NCBI RefSeq assembly: GCF_030814435.1
Contig: NZ_JAUSUW010000006.1
Coordinates: 186,001-250,000, forward strand
Length of the DNA stretch: 64,000 bases
Direction: 5' to 3'
Source: Peteryoungia aggregata LMG 23059
Lineage (GTDB): Bacteria > Pseudomonadota > Alphaproteobacteria > Rhizobiales > Rhizobiaceae
In this document: positions 8,460 through 18,444 of the stretch, piece by piece
Layout of the letters: each line of letters starts with the position of its first letter
Numbering within the stretch: position 1 is the stretch's first letter
Notes under the pieces: generated by a model
What the model saw: the letters and a program-made list of their open reading frames with translations, nothing else
Told to the model about the DNA's origin: nothing
The model's database searches: none
Position numbers and translations under genes: made by a program

Positions 8460-9386
8460 ATGCCATCCTTTCCTCTGAAGGTCACCCGTCTGGCTTTCGC
8501 GCAGCTGGAGAAGGTTTCGCCAGTGCTCGCCGGACGCCTGGCTTTTGAGCTCTTCTGTCGGACGCCGAGCCGTCGTCCCAAGGGCGCCAAGGCGAAGCAG
8601 GTCTTCCTCATGGGGCGCAATCGCTTGCGCCAGGCTGTAACGGTGCGCCTGGCACTTGCGCGCGGCATGGCGGCGGCCCATCAGTGGCCGAATGAAAGCC
8701 TCAGCGGCGACAGTGCCCGTATCCTTGTGGTGCATGGCTGGGGCTCGCGCGCCGAGTACCTGACGGAACTCGCATTCGGGCTGAGGCAGGCAGGAGCCGA
8801 GGTTGTGGTGCTCGATCTGCCCGGGCACGGCGCCTCGACTGGCCGACGGCTCGACCTGAAGATTGCGGCAGAGGCGATTGTCGCGGCCGAGCGGCATTTT
8901 GGTCGCTTCGACGGCGTGGTCGGTCATTCCTTTGGCGGTGCTGCGGTGATGATGGCGGCCGGTCGCGTATTCGAGGACTTGCCGCCACTCCAGGCTGGGC
9001 GCATTGCTCTCATCGGCTCTCCTTCAAGCATGGGTGAAGTGTTCAGCGGTTTTGCCGGCATGGTCGGCCTCGGTCGCAGCGCGGTCGCGGCGATGCGGGG
9101 GCGAGCGATGGAGTTGGTCGGGGCCCGTGTGGAGGATCTTGACGGTGTTGGTGTCGCCCGACGTATCGACCTGCCGCTGCTTGTCGTGCATGCCGAGGAC
9201 GACAAGGAGGTCAATGTCGGTCATGCGCAGCGCTATATCGGCGTGTCGCCGCATGTCCGACACCTGTGGGCCAACGGGCACGGGCATCGCCGCATTGTGA
9301 ATGCGCCCGAGGTAATCCAAGCGGTTGCGTCCTTTCTGATGGGCGCAGAGGCCAGCCTCCCTTCCGGAGCGCGGGCCGCGTCATAG
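8460..9386 (+). CDS. Alpha/beta-fold hydrolase
   Basis: 308-residue predicted serine hydrolase. After a basic N-terminal stretch the fold begins at about residue 86: ILVVHGWGSRAEY (oxyanion region), VVVLDLPGHGAS, then the nucleophile elbow VVGHSFGGAA (GHSFG, Ser in G-x-S-x-G). The acid is probably Asp in VVHAEDDKEV and the His in GHGHRRIV. These are the standard positions. No signal peptide is evident, so it is likely cytoplasmic. Regulation by the divergent MarR-type protein is likely. Substrate unknown: an esterase or lipase-like function is possible. Confidence 0.85.
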   Translation: MPSFPLKVTRLAFAQLEKVSPVLAGRLAFELFCRTPSRRPKGAKAKQVFLMGRNRLRQAVTVRLALARGMAAAHQWPNESLSGDSARILVVHGWGSRAEYLTELAFGLRQAGAEVVVLDLPGHGASTGRRLDLKIAAEAIVAAERHFGRFDGVVGHSFGGAAVMMAAGRVFEDLPPLQAGRIALIGSPSSMGEVFSGFAGMVGLGRSAVAAMRGRAMELVGARVEDLDGVGVARRIDLPLLVVHAEDDKEVNVGHAQRYIGVSPHVRHLWANGHGHRRIVNAPEVIQAVASFLMGAEASLPSGARAAS

Positions 9387-9455
9387 AACGGTCATCTCCC
9401 TTGCCTAACCCGTTTACATCAAGGATGTGGCGAGCGGGCAAAGCGGAGGCAAGTC

Positions 9456-10064
9456 GTGACCATCATTACCAGCGTTGATGAACTGAAGACCTATTATGGT
9501 GTCGTCACCGAGGCATCGACCGCCAAGGTGACCAGCTATCTCACACCGGCCTATCGGCGGATGATCGAGCGGTCGCCTTTCGTCGCGCTGGCGACGGTGG
9601 CCCCGGAGGGGTTGGATTGCTCGCCGCGCGGTGACCGCAGTTCGGTTGTGCGGATCGAAGATGATAAGACGCTCGCACTTCCGGATTGGCGCGGCAACAA
9701 CCGGATCGATTCCCTGCTCAACATCGTGCGCGACCCGCGTGTGGCGCTGATGTTCCTCATTCCCGGCTCCAGCAGCGTGATGCGGATCAACGGCCGTGCC
9801 GTGGTTTCGGTCGCACCGGATCTCCTCGGCAGCTTCGAGATGGATGGCCGTCATCCGCGCAGCGTGGCGCTCGTGACAATCGAGGAAGCCTATTTCCAGT
9901 GCGCGCGGGCGGTGATGCGTGCCGAACTCTGGAGCGTTTCGACCCAGGTGGCCGCCGAAGGGCTGCCGACCGCCGGCGATATGTTGAAATCGGCCAAAGC
10001 CGATTTCGATCGCGACAGCTATGATCGGGAATGGCCCGAACGGGCCGCCAAGACAATGTGGTGA
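9456..10064 (+). CDS. Pyridoxamine 5'-phosphate oxidase-like FMN-binding protein
   Basis: 202-residue split-barrel flavin protein. SPFVALATVAPEGLDCSPRG and LALPDWRGNNRIDSLLNI are the FMN-binding strands of the PPOX family (MSMEG_1061/DR_2398-like subgroup), and PRVALMFLIPG and INGRAVV follow. Such proteins reduce or oxidise small molecules with FMN; the true PdxH reaction is not implied. The start is GTG 9456, supported by GGAGG seven bases upstream. It follows the hydrolase by 69 bp and may be cotranscribed with it. It converges on the GGDEF gene, 13 bp away. Confidence 0.82.
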   Translation: MTIITSVDELKTYYGVVTEASTAKVTSYLTPAYRRMIERSPFVALATVAPEGLDCSPRGDRSSVVRIEDDKTLALPDWRGNNRIDSLLNIVRDPRVALMFLIPGSSSVMRINGRAVVSVAPDLLGSFEMDGRHPRSVALVTIEEAYFQCARAVMRAELWSVSTQVAAEGLPTAGDMLKSAKADFDRDSYDREWPERAAKTMW

Positions 10065-10077
10065 GTGGACAAACCGG

Positions 10078-11142
10078 CTACCGCTTGTAGATCAGCCAGC
10101 TCTTGTTGAAGTCCTTCTTCATGCCGTCCTCATAGGGCTTCGTGCGATTGCGGCCGGCATTCTTGGCGCAGTAGAGGGCAATGTCAGACTTTGCGTAGAG
10201 TTCACCGGCGTCCTCGGCGTCGGCGGCCATGGCGTAGCCGAGCGAGATGGTGATCGGTCCGTAATTGACACCCGTCTTCGAATTCTTGAAGGGGGTCGCC
10301 TCAAGCGCTGTGCGGATGCGTTCGCACGCCTGAAATATCTCGTCCGCTGTGTTGCCCTCAATGATGATGGCGAACTCCTCTCCGCCGGTTCTGGCCACGA
10401 AGCAGTCCTTGCGGACATTGCTGCGGATGACGGTGGCAACCGTTGCGAGGATCTTGTCGCCGACCGGATGGCCGTAGGCGTCGTTGACCTTCTTGAAATT
10501 GTCGATGTCGGCCAGAACGAGGCCGGCGAGTGGCTTGGTCCCGCTGACATAGACATTGGCGAGCCGTTCGTCGAAGGCACGGCGATTGGCGATCCGGGTC
10601 AGCGAGTCCGTATTGGCGATACGCTTGTATTCATCGAGCTCGCGGCGGACTTCGTCCATCTCCTGGGAGCGCTGCGACATCTGCACGACCGTATCGGCAC
10701 CGTGCGCCATGGTCGAGCCCGTTGCATCGGTCAGGATGCTGATCGCACTGCGCAAGATGTCAGTGCTGTTGGTGCTCTTGGAATTGATCCGGTGATAGGT
10801 TTCGCCCAGAAGACGATTGTAGCTCTGCAGCGATGTCTGCTCCTGCTGCAAAAGGCGCAGGAGCCCGTCGAGTTCGCCGATCAACTTGGAGTGGACGTTC
10901 TCGATTACACGGCTCTGGTGGTGGCCGAAATACTGCTCGCCGAGCGCATCGAGTTCGTCCTGCGTGGCGCGGCCGCCGAGCGCTGCCAGTTCGCGGGTGA
11001 GCGAGGGATTGGAACCGATATAGGCCTCGTAAAATAGCTCGTAATTGCGCGGAATCGGGGCAACCCCCATCGAGCGCATCGCATAGGTGATATGTGCCGC
11101 GACGTCCGGGATCTGCGTCTTTGGCGGTGTCGCCGTGGTCAT
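10078..11142 (-). CDS. GGDEF-domain diguanylate cyclase
   Basis: 354-residue soluble protein with an alpha-helical N-terminal half and a C-terminal GGDEF domain of about 165 residues: DSLTRIANRRAFDERL, LADIDNFKKVND, then the active site RTGGEEF, and ISLGYA near the end. An active cyclase would make c-di-GMP from two GTP. The inhibitory I-site (R-x-x-D before the active site) appears degenerate: the aligned bases encode R-K-D-C, so product inhibition may be lost. A GTG start at 11166 is possible, but ATG 11142 has GGAG eight bases upstream. The N-terminal helices carry no transmembrane segment; the input signal is unknown. Confidence 0.88.
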   Translation of the reverse strand: MTTATPPKTQIPDVAAHITYAMRSMGVAPIPRNYELFYEAYIGSNPSLTRELAALGGRATQDELDALGEQYFGHHQSRVIENVHSKLIGELDGLLRLLQQEQTSLQSYNRLLGETYHRINSKSTNSTDILRSAISILTDATGSTMAHGADTVVQMSQRSQEMDEVRRELDEYKRIANTDSLTRIANRRAFDERLANVYVSGTKPLAGLVLADIDNFKKVNDAYGHPVGDKILATVATVIRSNVRKDCFVARTGGEEFAIIIEGNTADEIFQACERIRTALEATPFKNSKTGVNYGPITISLGYAMAADAEDAGELYAKSDIALYCAKNAGRNRTKPYEDGMKKDFNKSWLIYKR

Positions 11143-11305
11143 TCGGCCAGCTCCAGTGATCTTCACTTGAGACGTTAAGGGTCTAAAGAATAATTAGCGG
11201 CAAATGATTTGAAAAAGTTTAATGGTCACGCAACGAAAAGTCGTTGGCATAAACTGGGCGGTCGTCCTGAATTTCTCGATAAGTATCTGTAGAACAAGTG
11301 ACAAT

Positions 11306-11339
11306 TTGCCGTTGCGGAAGGTTGATGCCGCAACGGCAA
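11306..11339 (-). terminator. Terminator downstream of the class I fumarase gene
   Basis: Perfect 12-bp stem, ttgccgttgcgg (11306-11317) and ccgcaacggcaa (11328-11339), with a 10-base loop, 21 bp past the fumarase stop. On the minus strand it is followed by a T-containing ATTGTCACTTG. Confidence 0.7.
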
Positions 11340-11360
11340 GCTCGCCATAGACGAGAAAAA

Positions 11361-12968
11361 TTATCCGAGGTTGAATTCCTGGAAGAAGTCATTGCCCTTG
11401 TCGTCGGTGACGATGAAGGCCGGGAAGTCCTCGACTTCGATCTTCCAGACCGCTTCCATGCCGAGTTCGGGGTATTCCAGAACCTCGACCTTCTTGATGC
11501 AGTCCTGGGCAAGACGGGCGGCCGGGCCGCCGATCGATCCCAGATAGAAGCCCCCATGGGTCTTGCAGGCCTCGCGCACGGCACGCGAGCGGTTGCCCTT
11601 GGCGAGCATCACCATCGAGCCGCCGAAGGACTGGAACTGGTCGACGTAACTGTCCATACGGCCGGCGGTCGTCGGGCCGAACGAGCCCGAAGCGTAACCC
11701 GTGGGGGTTTTGGCAGGGCCTGCGTAATAGACTGGATGGTTCTTCATATATTCGGGCATGCCTTCGCCCTTTTCCAGCCGATCGCGGATCTTGGAATGCG
11801 CGAGGTCGCGGGCGACGATGATCGTGCCTGTCAGCGACAGGCGGGTCTTGACCGGATGCTTGGTCAGCTCTGCCAGGATCGCGCTCATCGGCTGGTTGAG
11901 GTCGATTTTCACCATCGAAGAGGACAGCGCGGTCTCGTCGATCTCGGGCAGGTACTTGGACGGATCGGTTTCCAGCTGTTCGATATAGATGCCGTCCCTG
12001 GTGATCTTGCCCTTGGCCTGGCGGTCGGCGGAACAGCTGACACCAAGCCCGATCGGCAGCGATGCGCCGTGGCGGGGCAGGCGGATGACACGCACGTCGT
12101 GACAGAAATACTTGCCGCCGAACTGCGCGCCGACACCCATCGACTGGGTCAGCTTGTGAATTTCCTTTTCCATCTCGAGGTCGCGGAATGCATGACCGCT
12201 TTCGGAGCCTTCGGTCGGCAGATCGTCGAGATAGCGCGCGGAGGCGAGCTTGACGGTCTTCAGCGTCATCTCGGCGGAGAGGCCGCCGATGACGATCGCC
12301 AGATGGTAGGGGGGACAGGCTGCCGTACCCAGGGTCAGGATCTTCTCCTTGAGGAAGTCGATCATCCGGTCATGGGTAAGAAGCGAGGGCGTGCCCTGAT
12401 AGAGGAAGGTCTTGTTGGCCGAGCCGCCGCCCTTGGCCATAAAGAGGAACTTGTAGGCGTCCTCGCCCTCCTCGTAGAGGTCGATCTGAGCGGGCAGGTT
12501 GGTCTTGGTGTTCTTTTCCTCGAACATCTTGATCGGTGCCAGCTGCGAGTAACGCAGGTTGCGGCGCTCATAGGCATCGCGCACGCCTTCGGCCAGCGCT
12601 TCGTAGTCGTGACCGTCGGTCCAGACGCGGCGGCCCTTCTTGCCCATGACAATCGCGGTGCCGGTGTCCTGGCACATCGGCAGGATGCCACCGGCAGCGA
12701 TATTGGCGTTCTTCAGGAGGTCAAAGGCGACAAAGCGGTCGTTGTCTGTGGCCTCAGGATCTTCGAGGATCGAGGCGAGCTGTTTCAGGTGGCCGGGGCG
12801 CAGGAGGTGGTTGATATCCGAGAGCGCGGTTTCGGCGAGCAGGCGCAAGCCCTCGGGCTCGACCGTCAGGATATCCTGTCCCTTGAAGGTTTCGACAGAG
12901 ACGTAGTCGGACGTGATCTTGCGGTAGGGGGTCTTGTCCTCGCCGAGGGGGAACAGATCGTCAGCCAT
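11361..12968 (-). CDS. Fumarate hydratase, class I ([4Fe-4S], FumA/FumB type)
   Basis: 535-residue iron-sulfur fumarase converting fumarate to L-malate in the TCA cycle. The catalytic N-terminal region has [29 protein letters not shown] and [15 protein letters not shown]; the cysteines in these segments (Cys in [12 protein letters not shown] and VSCSAD) are the expected cluster ligands. The C-terminal domain has [21 protein letters not shown] and [13 protein letters not shown], as in FumA. Single-chain length is typical. It is followed on the same strand upstream by fumC, so oxygen-sensitive and oxygen-stable fumarases are neighbours. Confidence 0.96.
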   Translation of the reverse strand: MADDLFPLGEDKTPYRKITSDYVSVETFKGQDILTVEPEGLRLLAETALSDINHLLRPGHLKQLASILEDPEATDNDRFVAFDLLKNANIAAGGILPMCQDTGTAIVMGKKGRRVWTDGHDYEALAEGVRDAYERRNLRYSQLAPIKMFEEKNTKTNLPAQIDLYEEGEDAYKFLFMAKGGGSANKTFLYQGTPSLLTHDRMIDFLKEKILTLGTAACPPYHLAIVIGGLSAEMTLKTVKLASARYLDDLPTEGSESGHAFRDLEMEKEIHKLTQSMGVGAQFGGKYFCHDVRVIRLPRHGASLPIGLGVSCSADRQAKGKITRDGIYIEQLETDPSKYLPEIDETALSSSMVKIDLNQPMSAILAELTKHPVKTRLSLTGTIIVARDLAHSKIRDRLEKGEGMPEYMKNHPVYYAGPAKTPTGYASGSFGPTTAGRMDSYVDQFQSFGGSMVMLAKGNRSRAVREACKTHGGFYLGSIGGPAARLAQDCIKKVEVLEYPELGMEAVWKIEVEDFPAFIVTDDKGNDFFQEFNLG

Positions 12969-13061
12969 TGCAGCACCTTTTGAAGCCGGAACGAGAGGTC
13001 ACTCGGTTGCCGGTCTAGTCGCGGTGTTCCAATTTTGCAATGGTTCTAAAGACGAGTATTG

Positions 13062-13081
13062 AAGGCGGTCGTAAGCCGCCT
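13062..13081 (-). terminator. Weak hairpin after fumC
   Basis: aggcgg...ccgcct, a 6-bp stem, 36 bp beyond the fumC stop in the 148-bp gap before the class I fumarase gene. No T-run. It could attenuate rather than end transcription into the next gene. Confidence 0.35.
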
Positions 13082-13116
13082 CCGATCAAGGTTTCCAGAG
13101 GGTGTCGGTCTGGCCC

Positions 13117-14505
13117 TCACTGCGGCCCGATCATCAGCTCGGGCCGCACATACTGGTCGAATTCCTCATTGGTGAGATAACCACCGCCGACGGCTTCTTC
13201 ACGCAGGGTCGTGCCGTTCTTGTGGGCGGTCTTGGCGATCTTGGCGCAGAGGTCGTAACCGAGTTTGCCGTTCAGCGCCGTCACCAGCATCAGCGAGTTC
13301 TCGACACCCTTGCGGATGTTGTCTTCGCGCGCCTCGATGCCGGTGACGCAATTATCGGTGAAGGAGACGGCGGCATCGCCGAGCAGCTGCACCGACTGCA
13401 GGAAATTGTAGGCCATCATCGGATTGAAGACGTTGAGTTCGAAATGGCCCTGGCTGCCGGCAAAGGTGATCGCGGCATTGTTGCCAAAGATATGGGCGCA
13501 GACTTGGGTCAGTGCTTCCGATTGGGTCGGATTGACCTTGCCGGGCATGATCGAGGAACCCGGCTCGTTCTCCGGCAGGGACAGTTCGCCGAGGCCTGCG
13601 CGCGGGCCGGAGCCGAGGAAGCGGATGTCGTTGGCGATCTTGAAGAGTGCGGCTGCGGCGGCATTGATCGCACCATGGGCAAAGACCATGGCATCGTGGG
13701 CGGCAAGCGCCTCGAACTTGTTGGGTGCCGTGACGAAGGGCAGGCCGGTGATCCCGGCAATTTCTTCCGCGACCTTTTCAGCGAAGCCGATCGGGGCATT
13801 GAGGCCGGTCCCGACGGCGGTTCCGCCCTGTGCCAGCTCGTAAAGGCCGGGTAGTGTGATTTCCAGGCGCCGGATCGAAGAAGCAACCTGGGCAGCATAT
13901 CCGCCGAATTCCTGGCCGAGCGTCAGCGGCGTTGCGTCCTGCGTGTGCGTGCGACCGATCTTGATGATGTGCGCAAAGGCCTTCGACTTGGCATCGAGGG
14001 CCGCATGCAGATGCTTGAGGCTCGGGATCAGGTGGCGGACGATCTGCTCGGCGCAGGCGATGTGCATGGCCGTCGGATAGGTGTCGTTGGACGACTGGCT
14101 CATGTTGACGTGATCGTTCGGATGAACCGGCTTCTTGGAGCCCATCACGCCGCCCAGCATCTCGATGGCGCGGTTGGAGATGACCTCATTGGCATTCATG
14201 TTCGACTGCGTGCCGGAACCGGTCTGCCAGACGACCAGCGGGAAATGGTCGTTCAGCTTGCCGTCGATGACTTCCTGGGCAGCGGCGATGATTGTCTCGC
14301 CGATCTTCGGGTCGAGCCCACCGAGCGCCATGTTGGCGCGGGCTGCCGCCTGTTTGACGATGCCAAGCGCGCGCAGGATGGACAGCGGCTGCTTTTCCCA
14401 GCCGATCTTGAAATTGCCGAGCGAGCGCTGCGCCTGGGCGCCCCAGTAACGGTCGCTTGCGACCTCAATCGGGCCAAAGGTGTCGGTTTCGATGCGGTGG
14501 GTCAT
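13117..14505 (-). CDS. fumC: Fumarate hydratase, class II (FumC)
   Basis: 462-residue cofactor-free fumarase of the aspartase/fumarase superfamily. The superfamily signature [13 protein letters not shown] is present, with the B-site and A-site elements [11 protein letters not shown] and [10 protein letters not shown], and [14 protein letters not shown]. It is full length and starts [15 protein letters not shown]. FumC-type enzymes are homotetramers that tolerate oxygen and iron limitation, which complements the iron-dependent class I enzyme downstream. The 430-bp stretch upstream probably carries its promoter. Confidence 0.97.
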   Translation of the reverse strand: MTHRIETDTFGPIEVASDRYWGAQAQRSLGNFKIGWEKQPLSILRALGIVKQAAARANMALGGLDPKIGETIIAAAQEVIDGKLNDHFPLVVWQTGSGTQSNMNANEVISNRAIEMLGGVMGSKKPVHPNDHVNMSQSSNDTYPTAMHIACAEQIVRHLIPSLKHLHAALDAKSKAFAHIIKIGRTHTQDATPLTLGQEFGGYAAQVASSIRRLEITLPGLYELAQGGTAVGTGLNAPIGFAEKVAEEIAGITGLPFVTAPNKFEALAAHDAMVFAHGAINAAAAALFKIANDIRFLGSGPRAGLGELSLPENEPGSSIMPGKVNPTQSEALTQVCAHIFGNNAAITFAGSQGHFELNVFNPMMAYNFLQSVQLLGDAAVSFTDNCVTGIEAREDNIRKGVENSLMLVTALNGKLGYDLCAKIAKTAHKNGTTLREEAVGGGYLTNEEFDQYVRPELMIGPQ

Positions 14506-14936
14506 GGGATGTCCTGCCTGTGGTGGCTTTGGCGGGTGACGCTGGCTTGCTATGGATCTAGGAAGCGGAGCGCATGATGCAAGCCGATGAACATAAGTGG
14601 ATTGTGATTGTCAAGTATTTTCCATCTGAGTTCAGGCCGGTGCCTTGCGACGCCCCTGTGTCCTTTCCGGCACGTCTCACGACTATTTGTATGCGGCTTG
14701 AACGCGATCAGGTGATGCCCGTCTGTACGAATTGTTAACGTCAATCAAAATTTAACGAATGTTTCCATTTAGTTTGCGGCGAGGCGATGGCTGCAGTCGC
14801 GTGTCGGGTCACACAAAGTTGACGCTTGCAGATGGAGCCACAGGACATTGTCCAACTTTTCAACGAAATGCCGATCCGCTAGTGATCCGCGCAAGACAGA
14901 TCGTGCCGCGAGTCCAAGGACGACCCGGACCGGGAA
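14506..14936. other. Divergent intergenic region, fumC / L,D-transpeptidase
   Basis: 431 bases without a convincing gene. The stretch 14565-14760 is more AT-rich than its surroundings and includes GTTAACG and TTTAACG near 14736 and 14753, which suggest promoter DNA. Short frames here lack a ribosome site and family resemblance. I see no RNA motif. Confidence 0.5.
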
Positions 14937-16823
14937 ATGGAACAGAGAATGACGAGAAACAGGAATTTCGTAGTCACCGCGCTCCTCGCTGCGACTACAG
15001 CCGCCGGCACCCTGCCGGGCGAGGCTGCCGCCACCACGCTTCTCGATCTTCTCCGGGGCGGCCCGGGACGCCAGGTCAAGCAGGAGGCGGCTCCGGCTTC
15101 GCTGGAGAGCCAGGCGCAGGGTGGCCTTGAAATGGGCGATCCGGAGCCGCTGCCGAAGATCTCCGGCCCGCGCTACTACACCTACAAGCCTGAAGCGCAG
15201 CGCGCCATCAAGATCAAGCTTCCGGTCTCCGAGCCGGTCGCCGGTTCCGCCGAGGCGCAACCGGCTGCGGAAGTTCTCGGTGCGCGCCGCTTCCTGTCCG
15301 AGGTCGCCGTGCGCGCGACCGACGAGGTGGCAAAGACTGTCGAGGTCTACTACGGAAATCCGAACAAGCCGCTGATCTGGATCGACGAGCAGGGGATTTC
15401 TGAACGCGGTCGGGCGATGATCAACGCTCTTGCGGCAGCGGATTTGGTCGGGCTTTCGCCGGATGACTATGCCGTTCCGATGCCGGCAGAGACCGCAGAT
15501 CCGACCGATCCGGAAAAGCGTCAGCGCGAGCTGATGAGTTTCGAGGTCGCACTGTCCGCGAAGGTGCTAACTTACGTCCAGGACACCGCGCGTGGTCGGA
15601 TCGATCCGAACAAGATCTCCGGCTATTACGATTTCAAGCGCAAGGGCGTGAACATCGCCCCGGTCCTCGACATGCTGCGCATGAGCCCCGATGTCGCGGC
15701 CTATCTGCGCAACCGCGATCCGAAGAGCACGCAATTCGTGGCGCTGCGCGACGAGCTTGCGCGGCTGAAGGCCGAAGACGCCCAGGCTGCGACCACACCG
15801 ATCACGATCGCTCCGGGGACGCTTCTGAAGCCGGGTCAGAGCAATCCCGAACTCGCTCAGGTGATCGGGGCCCTCAAGCAGGGCGCATCGGAAGCGGTTC
15901 TTACGCAACACTCGGCAACGCTGGCAGGCTATACGGGTACGCCCGAATACACGCCGGAGTTGGTCGCTCTGGTCGAAGCCTTCCAGCAGGAAAAGGGGCT
16001 GAAGCCGGATGGCGTCGTCGGTCCGGCAACCATCCGTGCGATGACCGGGCACAGCAATGCCGAGAAGATTGCCAAGCTGCAGGTCGCCATGGAAGCGATC
16101 CGGTGGCTGCCGGCTGATCTCGGGTCTCGACACGTCTTCATCAATGCGCCGGCTTTCAAGGCCACCTATGTCAACGAAGGCAAGGAACAGCTTTCGATGC
16201 GCGTCGTGGTGGGGTCGAAGTCAAACCAGACCTATTTCTTCCAGGACCAGATCGAGACCGTCGAGTTCAATCCCTATTGGGGCGTGCCGAAGTCGATCAT
16301 CGTCAATGAGATGCTGCCGAAGCTGAGGGCCGATCCGTCCTATCTCGACCGTCTGGGTTATGAAGTCTCCCATGGTGGTCGCAAGGTGGCCTCGAGCCAG
16401 GTCGACTGGAACGTTACCCACGCGGTCGATGTACGCCAGCCGCCGGGTGGCGACAATGCGCTGGGTGAGCTGAAGATCCTCTTCCCGAACGAGCATGCGA
16501 TCTACATGCATGACACGCCGTCGAAGAGCTACTTCAAGCGGGACATGCGCGCGCTGAGCCATGGCTGTGTGCGCCTGGCCGAGCCGCGGGTTATGGCAGC
16601 GGCGGTGATGGGCACGACGGTCGAGGAGATCGGCAAGCAGATTGCGTCGGGCCAGAACCGCGCCGTGCAGGTGCCACAGAAGATCCCGGTCTATGTGTCC
16701 TATTTTACGGCCTGGCCGAACAAGGATGGCGTCGTCGAGTATTTTGACGATGTCTATGGCCGTGACGATCATACGGCCAAGGCCTTCACCGCAACGACGG
16801 ATGCCCGCGCGCCGCGTGTTTGA
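14937..16823 (+). CDS. L,D-transpeptidase with peptidoglycan-binding domain (YcbB/LdtD type)
   Basis: 628-residue secreted or membrane-anchored cell-wall enzyme that makes 3-3 cross-links. A signal peptide occupies about residues 5-31 (FVVTALLAATTAAGTLPGEA). A peptidoglycan-binding repeat follows near 350 (QEKGLKPDGVVGPATIRAM), then a YkuD catalytic domain ending in the signature SHGCVRLAEP with Cys 544 as nucleophile and an upstream YMHDTPSKSYF histidine. Length and order match the large YcbB-like subfamily. ATG 14937 and ATG 14949 are both plausible starts, the second giving a tidier signal peptide. Such enzymes are important in polar-growing Rhizobiales. Confidence 0.92.
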   Translation: MEQRMTRNRNFVVTALLAATTAAGTLPGEAAATTLLDLLRGGPGRQVKQEAAPASLESQAQGGLEMGDPEPLPKISGPRYYTYKPEAQRAIKIKLPVSEPVAGSAEAQPAAEVLGARRFLSEVAVRATDEVAKTVEVYYGNPNKPLIWIDEQGISERGRAMINALAAADLVGLSPDDYAVPMPAETADPTDPEKRQRELMSFEVALSAKVLTYVQDTARGRIDPNKISGYYDFKRKGVNIAPVLDMLRMSPDVAAYLRNRDPKSTQFVALRDELARLKAEDAQAATTPITIAPGTLLKPGQSNPELAQVIGALKQGASEAVLTQHSATLAGYTGTPEYTPELVALVEAFQQEKGLKPDGVVGPATIRAMTGHSNAEKIAKLQVAMEAIRWLPADLGSRHVFINAPAFKATYVNEGKEQLSMRVVVGSKSNQTYFFQDQIETVEFNPYWGVPKSIIVNEMLPKLRADPSYLDRLGYEVSHGGRKVASSQVDWNVTHAVDVRQPPGGDNALGELKILFPNEHAIYMHDTPSKSYFKRDMRALSHGCVRLAEPRVMAAAVMGTTVEEIGKQIASGQNRAVQVPQKIPVYVSYFTAWPNKDGVVEYFDDVYGRDDHTAKAFTATTDARAPRV

Positions 16824-16851
16824 TCGATCAAAGATTTCAGTGTGATGTCAG

Positions 16852-16882
16852 ATGGCGGGCCTTTGGTCCGCCATTTCTTTTG
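16852..16882 (+). terminator. Terminator of the L,D-transpeptidase gene
   Basis: atggcgg (16852-16858), 9-base loop, ccgccat (16868-16874), followed by ttctttt. It lies 29 bp after the stop. Confidence 0.75.
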
Positions 16883-16892
16883 CAGCCTGTTT

Positions 16893-16922
16893 CAGCCGAT
16901 CAGCCGATCAGCCGATCAGCCG
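16893..16922. repeat. Tandem octamer cagccgat, 3.75 copies, over the gph stop codon
   Basis: cagccgat repeated at 16893, 16901 and 16909, then cagccg at 16917. On the minus strand the repeat covers the last gph codons and its stop. Each unit contains TGA, and with a period of 8 the three frames are all closed within the array. Confidence 0.9.
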
Positions 16923-17579
16923 CTCGACGAGCTCGACGGTCAGTTCGTCGAAGTGTCCGATGATGTGTGATGCGCCAAGTTCTTCGACCGGGACGTCAGA
17001 ATAGCCGAAGGGCACCGCAATCGACGGAATGTTGCCGTTGCGGGCGGCGAGGATGTCATTGATGCTGTCGCCAATCATCAGGACCTTGTCGGCCTTGCCG
17101 CCGGCCCGCTCGACCGTGGCGAGGATATGCTCCGGGTCCGGTTTGCGGAAGGCGAACGTGTCGCCGCCTGAGATTGCCTCGAAATAGGCGGTGAGCTCCA
17201 GACGTTCGAGCAGCGGGCGTGCCAGACGTTCCATCTTGTTTGTGCAGACGGCCAGCCTGAAGCCTGCCGTGCGCATGCGGTCGAGCGCCTCGATCAGACC
17301 CGGATAGGGGCGGCTCTTGCCGGGCATGCTGGCTTCGTAGTGATCGATAAAGCGGTCGAGCAGGGCAGGGATCTCGTCTTCTGTGATCGGTGCTCCGCGC
17401 AGGGCAAAGGCCCGCTGGATCATCACGCGCGCACCTTGGCCGACGAGATGGGTCAGATCCTCGTACCCCACCGGGGCCAGGTCACGCGCCGCGATGGTGT
17501 GATTCAAGCTCTCGACGAGATCGGGCGCTGTGTCGATCAGGGTTCCGTCGAGGTCGAAGACGATGGTCGTGGCTGTCAA
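16908..17579 (-). CDS. gph: Phosphoglycolate phosphatase (HAD superfamily)
   Basis: 223-residue HAD hydrolase that removes 2-phosphoglycolate, a product of DNA repair or Rubisco oxygenation. HAD motif I is FDLDGTLIDTAPDL, motif II is CTNK, motif III Lys is in FRKPDPEHI, and motif IV is MIGDSINDILAARNG. The frame is open upstream, but motif I must lie at the N-terminus; a TTG at 17579 with GGAGA ahead of it gives the expected start MTATTIVFDLDG. It is divergent from rpiA. The 3' end runs into an octamer repeat. Confidence 0.9.
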   Translation of the reverse strand: MTATTIVFDLDGTLIDTAPDLVESLNHTIAARDLAPVGYEDLTHLVGQGARVMIQRAFALRGAPITEDEIPALLDRFIDHYEASMPGKSRPYPGLIEALDRMRTAGFRLAVCTNKMERLARPLLERLELTAYFEAISGGDTFAFRKPDPEHILATVERAGGKADKVLMIGDSINDILAARNGNIPSIAVPFGYSDVPVEELGASHIIGHFDELTVELVERLIG

Positions 17580-17725
17580 GACGGTTCTCCATGGCGGCGT
17601 CAGAGGTGTCGCCGGGTTATGGGAAATCCTCTGAAAAGGCAATCTTGCATGGCGATGCAGGGCTTTCACTCGGCCAAGGAGGCGTGTAAACAGCATCCAA
17701 CGAAACGGACTGGAGCTTTCGGCGC

Positions 17726-18427
17726 ATGGACGCCCGCGAAATGAAGATCAAGGCTGCCGCTGCAGCGCTGGCGCATGTTGAGGACGGCATGCGTCTCGGG
17801 ATCGGAACCGGCTCGACAGCCGAGGAATTCGTCCGCTTGCTGGCGGAAAAGGTGGCGGGTGGCCTGCAGGTTCAGGGTGTTCCGACATCGGAGCGCACCG
17901 CGCGGCTTTGCCTCGAACTCGGTGTCCCGCTGAAGTCTCTCGATGAATTGCCCGAACTCGACCTTACCATCGACGGGGCGGACGAGATCGACGCGCGGCT
18001 TCGGCTGGTCAAGGGCGGCGGCGGTGCTCTGCTGCGCGAGAAGATCGTCGCGGCAGCCTCGAAGCGGATGATCGTGATTGCCGATGCAACGAAGGTCGTC
18101 GATACGCTCGGCGCCTTCCCGCTGCCGATCGAGATCAATCCGTTCGGCCAGGTGTCGACGCGGCTGTCGATCGAGCGCCTCGCCTCTGAGCTCGGCCTCA
18201 GCGGTTCGATGACCTTGCGAACCCGTTCCGACGAGAGCCTCTTCATGACGGATGGCGGACACCTGATCCTGGACGCATCTTTTGGCCGCATTCCTGATGC
18301 AGACGCACTCGCAAGCCGGCTCAATCAAATCCCCGGCGTGGTGGAACACGGCCTTTTCATTAACTTGGCGTCGCTCGCGATCATCGCCGGACCGGCTGGT
18401 GCGCGGGTGATGGAGCCGAAGAACTAA
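17726..18427 (+). CDS. rpiA: Ribose-5-phosphate isomerase A
   Basis: 233-residue enzyme interconverting ribose 5-phosphate and ribulose 5-phosphate in the pentose phosphate pathway. The phosphate-binding loop [11 protein letters not shown], the active-site segment [11 protein letters not shown] and the catalytic region [16 protein letters not shown] are all intact, as is PIEINPFG. Length is normal. It is followed after 17 bp by a DUF2059 gene on the same strand, as in related alphaproteobacteria, so the two are probably cotranscribed up to the hairpin at 19008. Confidence 0.97.
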   Translation: MDAREMKIKAAAAALAHVEDGMRLGIGTGSTAEEFVRLLAEKVAGGLQVQGVPTSERTARLCLELGVPLKSLDELPELDLTIDGADEIDARLRLVKGGGGALLREKIVAAASKRMIVIADATKVVDTLGAFPLPIEINPFGQVSTRLSIERLASELGLSGSMTLRTRSDESLFMTDGGHLILDASFGRIPDADALASRLNQIPGVVEHGLFINLASLAIIAGPAGARVMEPKN

Positions 18428-18444
18428 CAGGAGCATAGAATTTC

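Noticed and set aside
11298..12983. 561-residue plus-strand frame over the class I fumarase
   Set aside because: Antisense shadow of an unmistakable enzyme.
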